From positions 5,543,919-5,607,918 of the forward strand of contig JABAKD010000016.1 in assembly GCA_012845835.1 (NCBI GenBank): a stretch of DNA of 64,000 nucleotides, given 5' to 3'. The stretch is from Undaria pinnatifida. Lineage: Eukaryota > Sar > Phaeophyceae > Laminariales > Alariaceae. The notes under the pieces were generated by a model, which worked only from the letters and a program-made list of their open reading frames with translations, did no database searches and had not been told where the DNA came from. This document shows, in pieces, positions 60,966 to 64,000 of this stretch. Made by a program: the position numbers and the translations under genes. How positions within the stretch are numbered: position 1 is the stretch's first letter; each line of letters opens with the position of its first letter.

Positions 60966-63726
60966 CCGGAATACAGCAACGACTCGTACTACAACAACGC
61001 CTACTCCTACAGCATCGTCTACTACTACAGCACCGACAGGTACAGCAACGCCTACTACAGCAGTGACGTCTCTCGAAGAGACTACTACACACCGTACAGC
61101 AAGCACAGGCAACTACTACGTACAGCAGCGAATACAGCAGGACTAGCGGCAGCTACTTCATCCGTTTCATCAGCTATTTCAGCTTCTTCGTCTGCTTTAC
61201 AAGTTCTACCACTACTGACTACACATCGCACATCAACGTCAACAACGACGCAGCGTACGGCCACCAACTCCCATTGTGGAACCCCGCAACCCGGTGATGG
61301 ACGAGATCCTGATAAAAATCCGTGGAATAACTCAAGCGGATGTGCTGACCAAAGAAGAAACGCCAGGAGCACCGGCAGACCACGTCGGCGGGTAGGAATC
61401 AGCGACAGCCGACGGTGGCGGATCTCAGCCGGCAGCAGGTGGTAGAAGCGGGCAGAAAGGGAGACCCGCTGGAAGGATGGCCTCCAACTCAGGGGGAGCG
61501 GCACCTCAGGACCAGGTGGCGCCAATAGTAACAAGAATCGGGAGCAGGGCTACTTCAGTGATAATAACGACTGTCGTCATCAACCAGGAGGACTACACTT
61601 CCAGGAGACTGCTCGTGAAGAACGGCATGCATGACTGCACGGCGTTGGAGACGCCAGAATACGAAGAGGAGCTGGCCCTGATACAACTGGGGTATCAACC
61701 CGGACGACGGGAAACACCTTCATCACAACACCATCAACATTGAAAGGGGTTGTCTAGACACTGCACGGAGAGGCTTTTAGCGAAGCAACAGGCACGAAAA
61801 AATCGTTTTCCCACAAGCACTCATGACTGGTAGCTGATCAGTGATTTCGTAGATTAGCGCAGGTTGCAACAAGTGCTGATGATCGTTAGCCGTGATCAGC
61901 TCTTTAGTCAAGTTGTTACTGCTCCCAACAAGTACTGATTGATGTTTGTTAGCCAAGATCGGTCTACTCTAGTCAAGTTTATATCGCTTGCAACAAGTGC
62001 TGGTGCGTGTTAGTCATAATTGACACTTCAGTCAGGCTTCAATCGGTTCTACCAATACTGGTTATCGTTTTGCTTGGCGAGAAAATTTGTTTGCATTTTC
62101 ATGGAGGGGGTGTGTGTTAAGTGTAGGTTGAGTAACCAATGCATACGTAGTCAACGTTCAGTACAAGAAGTCACTGCTGATAATATTATAGCAACACGAA
62201 CAGCATCGTTTCGATTTACCTACTGGAATAGACGTCTGGACTAAATTTGACGAGGAGCCCAGTATAGCACTAGATGTTGCGGCACGAGATGACAGCCATC
62301 CATGCTGTCACTCCTCACAGCACTCGCTAGAGGCGTGCTTTCTCGCATACTTCAGTCATTGGCGCCAAGTATCTCTACTCCCATGAGCTTGCCGGCGTAT
62401 TCAGAGCTTGAGGCGGAGACGTCTGGACGATCAAGCGTATGGGTTTTTTCGTTGTCGTTTTGTTTATTTGCTTACCACTTTATTGTATATCTCTCGAATT
62501 GCATTGTCATTATCGTTTCCTGAGTCGTGGGGGAGAGAGGTTCCTCCCCTCGGCCAGATACCTGTATCGCAGCTTCCTGCGATACCCTGAGTATCTCGAC
62601 CACCCTATTTTACTGTCTCTCTCCCTACTATGATACCGGCCGGGTTCCTAACTAGTACGGCCTACAGTTGTCTCGGATGACCAAGCCTCCGAATGGTACG
62701 GTACCATTCGACTCCTCCAATCTAACTCAAGTAAACCATAACGGAAAATAAAAAAAACATCCATAACCCCAGCTACTCTTGCCTCCCCCCCCCCCCCTTC
62801 GAAAGAAAAAAAATGGGAGGGTGGGGCGGCAGAAAAGAAGGCACAAATACCTGGCTTGGATGGCCAAACCAGCGACTACCTCACGTCTGCCCGTGCTCGT
62901 CACAGGACCTCGTGCTTGCTCGTGCCCGACGTGGGGATGCTGACCTACACGCGATGCCTTTCTCGAAAGGACTGCGTGCAGGCCCTTCCATCCCCAAAAC
63001 CAAACTTGCTCTATCCCAGTTCCCGATACAGACATGCCTCGGTATGTCTCCAATAAACCCTGCTTTGTCCGTTACTTCGTTTGCGGAGGCCGTTACTTCG
63101 TCTACGGACAAAACTACCCTTTCGCAGAAATGGGGGAGCTAGCTAATGGGGGAGTTACTTGATTTCCAATTTACATCTGGGGGGTATCGTTATCGTAGAC
63201 ACTGATGCCAAATAGAACGTGTTACGTTGAGTACAGAGCCCCCTGTCGTGAGCACAGACAGCGAAACGCTGATACATATCATGTGATTATTCAAAGTGGT
63301 TGGGATTTCCATTGCAGTTGTCAAGCTTTACAATAAAAAAAAAACAAAAAAAAAACAAGAGGGACCCACGTCTGGAACGACGTTCACCTGCACAAAGTGT
63401 TTTTTTTTTCAAGTTATGACCAGGACTCAGATTGATATACGTAGGACCATGAGCGGTCTTGGAATACACACATTCTACTGTGCGGTATGCTTGTTTGGAC
63501 TTTGTTTCATGACATCCATGATCGTTTGATTACCGGGCAGAGCCCAACTTACGACGGCGTTTAGTTGATGACCGGGAAGATGTTGAAGCTGCAGCCAGTA
63601 TAGTTTAGAAGTTTGCTTTCGCTTACTTGACTTCGTAGACATTTAAAACGAGTATCGACAATCGACAGGGTTAACATTAGTTGGTGCTTCAGTGCCCACA
63701 GCAGTGCGATTTCCATGAAGGGGGAG
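60966..63726. other. Rest of outer element interior
   Basis: Non-repetitive, with short open frames only. ACAAGTGCTGATGATCGTTA-like blocks repeat three times at 61867-62030. No pol domain seen. Confidence 0.5.
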
Positions 63727-64000
63727 TGTTAAATATATTAGGGCGTGAACACCTAAATCTCTGATTAATGTTCATCGCGCCACTGCTGTTGCCTGGGGCA
63801 GCAGTAGTTAGCACCAGTACTGCTATAGCAAAGGAGAGCAGGTAGCTGTAGCCGAGGGAAGCAATACGTAGCACTACTGTAATACTGCTGTAAACAGGGA
63901 GCAGCAGTCACGATACGTAACGAAGTACCACTCGGTAGCTTCGGGATCGCGACGAGTCAAGAAGCAAGTTTACCCGAGCTACAACCGGCCAGAACTGGGA

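Larger units (their letters stand above)
52421..64000 (+). mobile_element. Outer LTR retrotransposon, runs off right edge
   Basis: TGTTAAATATATTAGGGCGT starts a repeat at 52421 that recurs at 63727, directly after a purine tract (GAAGGGGGAG), the typical layout of a 3' LTR. The visible 270 bp are almost identical, so the element is young. The interior (59079-63726 plus a short piece before 53268) has a weak gag-like stretch near 60.2-60.45 kb, but no protease, integrase or reverse transcriptase was recognised. It looks non-autonomous or degraded. The Copia element at 53268 is inserted in it. LTR length and target duplication cannot be seen. Confidence 0.8.

Overview
The window is eukaryotic nuclear DNA. 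It is dominated by one very long, intron-rich protein gene on the minus strand, embedded in repeats and transposable elements. I read a myosin heavy chain gene running from a start codon at 47873 down to at least 1970. It has 31 exons with GT/AG borders, and every junction keeps the reading frame when checked by hand. Together they encode about 1517 residues, and the 3' end lies beyond the left edge. About 10 percent of the 45.9-kb span is coding. The order is SH3-like N-terminus, complete motor (P-loop, switch I, switch [10 protein letters not shown], converter), Ala/Glu-rich helical tail with a 14-unit decapeptide repeat, Asp/Gly linker, PH domain, and the start of an SH3-like module. The tail module, long introns, CTG-rich simple repeats and mobile elements suggest a stramenopile, most likely a brown alga. 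That is an inference; no marker gene is present.

Layout. 1-1969: repeats only, probably the last intron(s). 1970-6702: PH and linker exons. 7425-10973: helical tail exons. 13503-37637: motor exons, with introns carrying GGGTC-rich elements, a CCCAA array, a LINE fragment, foldback elements and tandem arrays. 38136-38273 is exon 2, and 47709-47873 is exon 1. Between them lies a 9.4-kb intron holding a 1.3-kb palindrome and tRNA-derived SINEs. 47874-52420: upstream intergenic DNA with a SINE and a tandem array. 52421-64000: an LTR element whose second LTR runs off the right edge, with a young, nearly whole Copia element (53268-59078, 430-bp LTRs, GAGGG target duplication) inserted inside it.

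The most unusual pattern is that several introns carry short degenerate tandem copies of the adjoining splice site (exons 5, 9, 22, 23, 24 and 31). This suggests introns growing by tandem duplication across exon borders. The second is a palindrome at about 43.02-44.30 kb in which each arm carries a matching small reading frame, pointing outward on opposite strands. All coordinates and repeat comparisons were made by eye; no alignment or database search was run.
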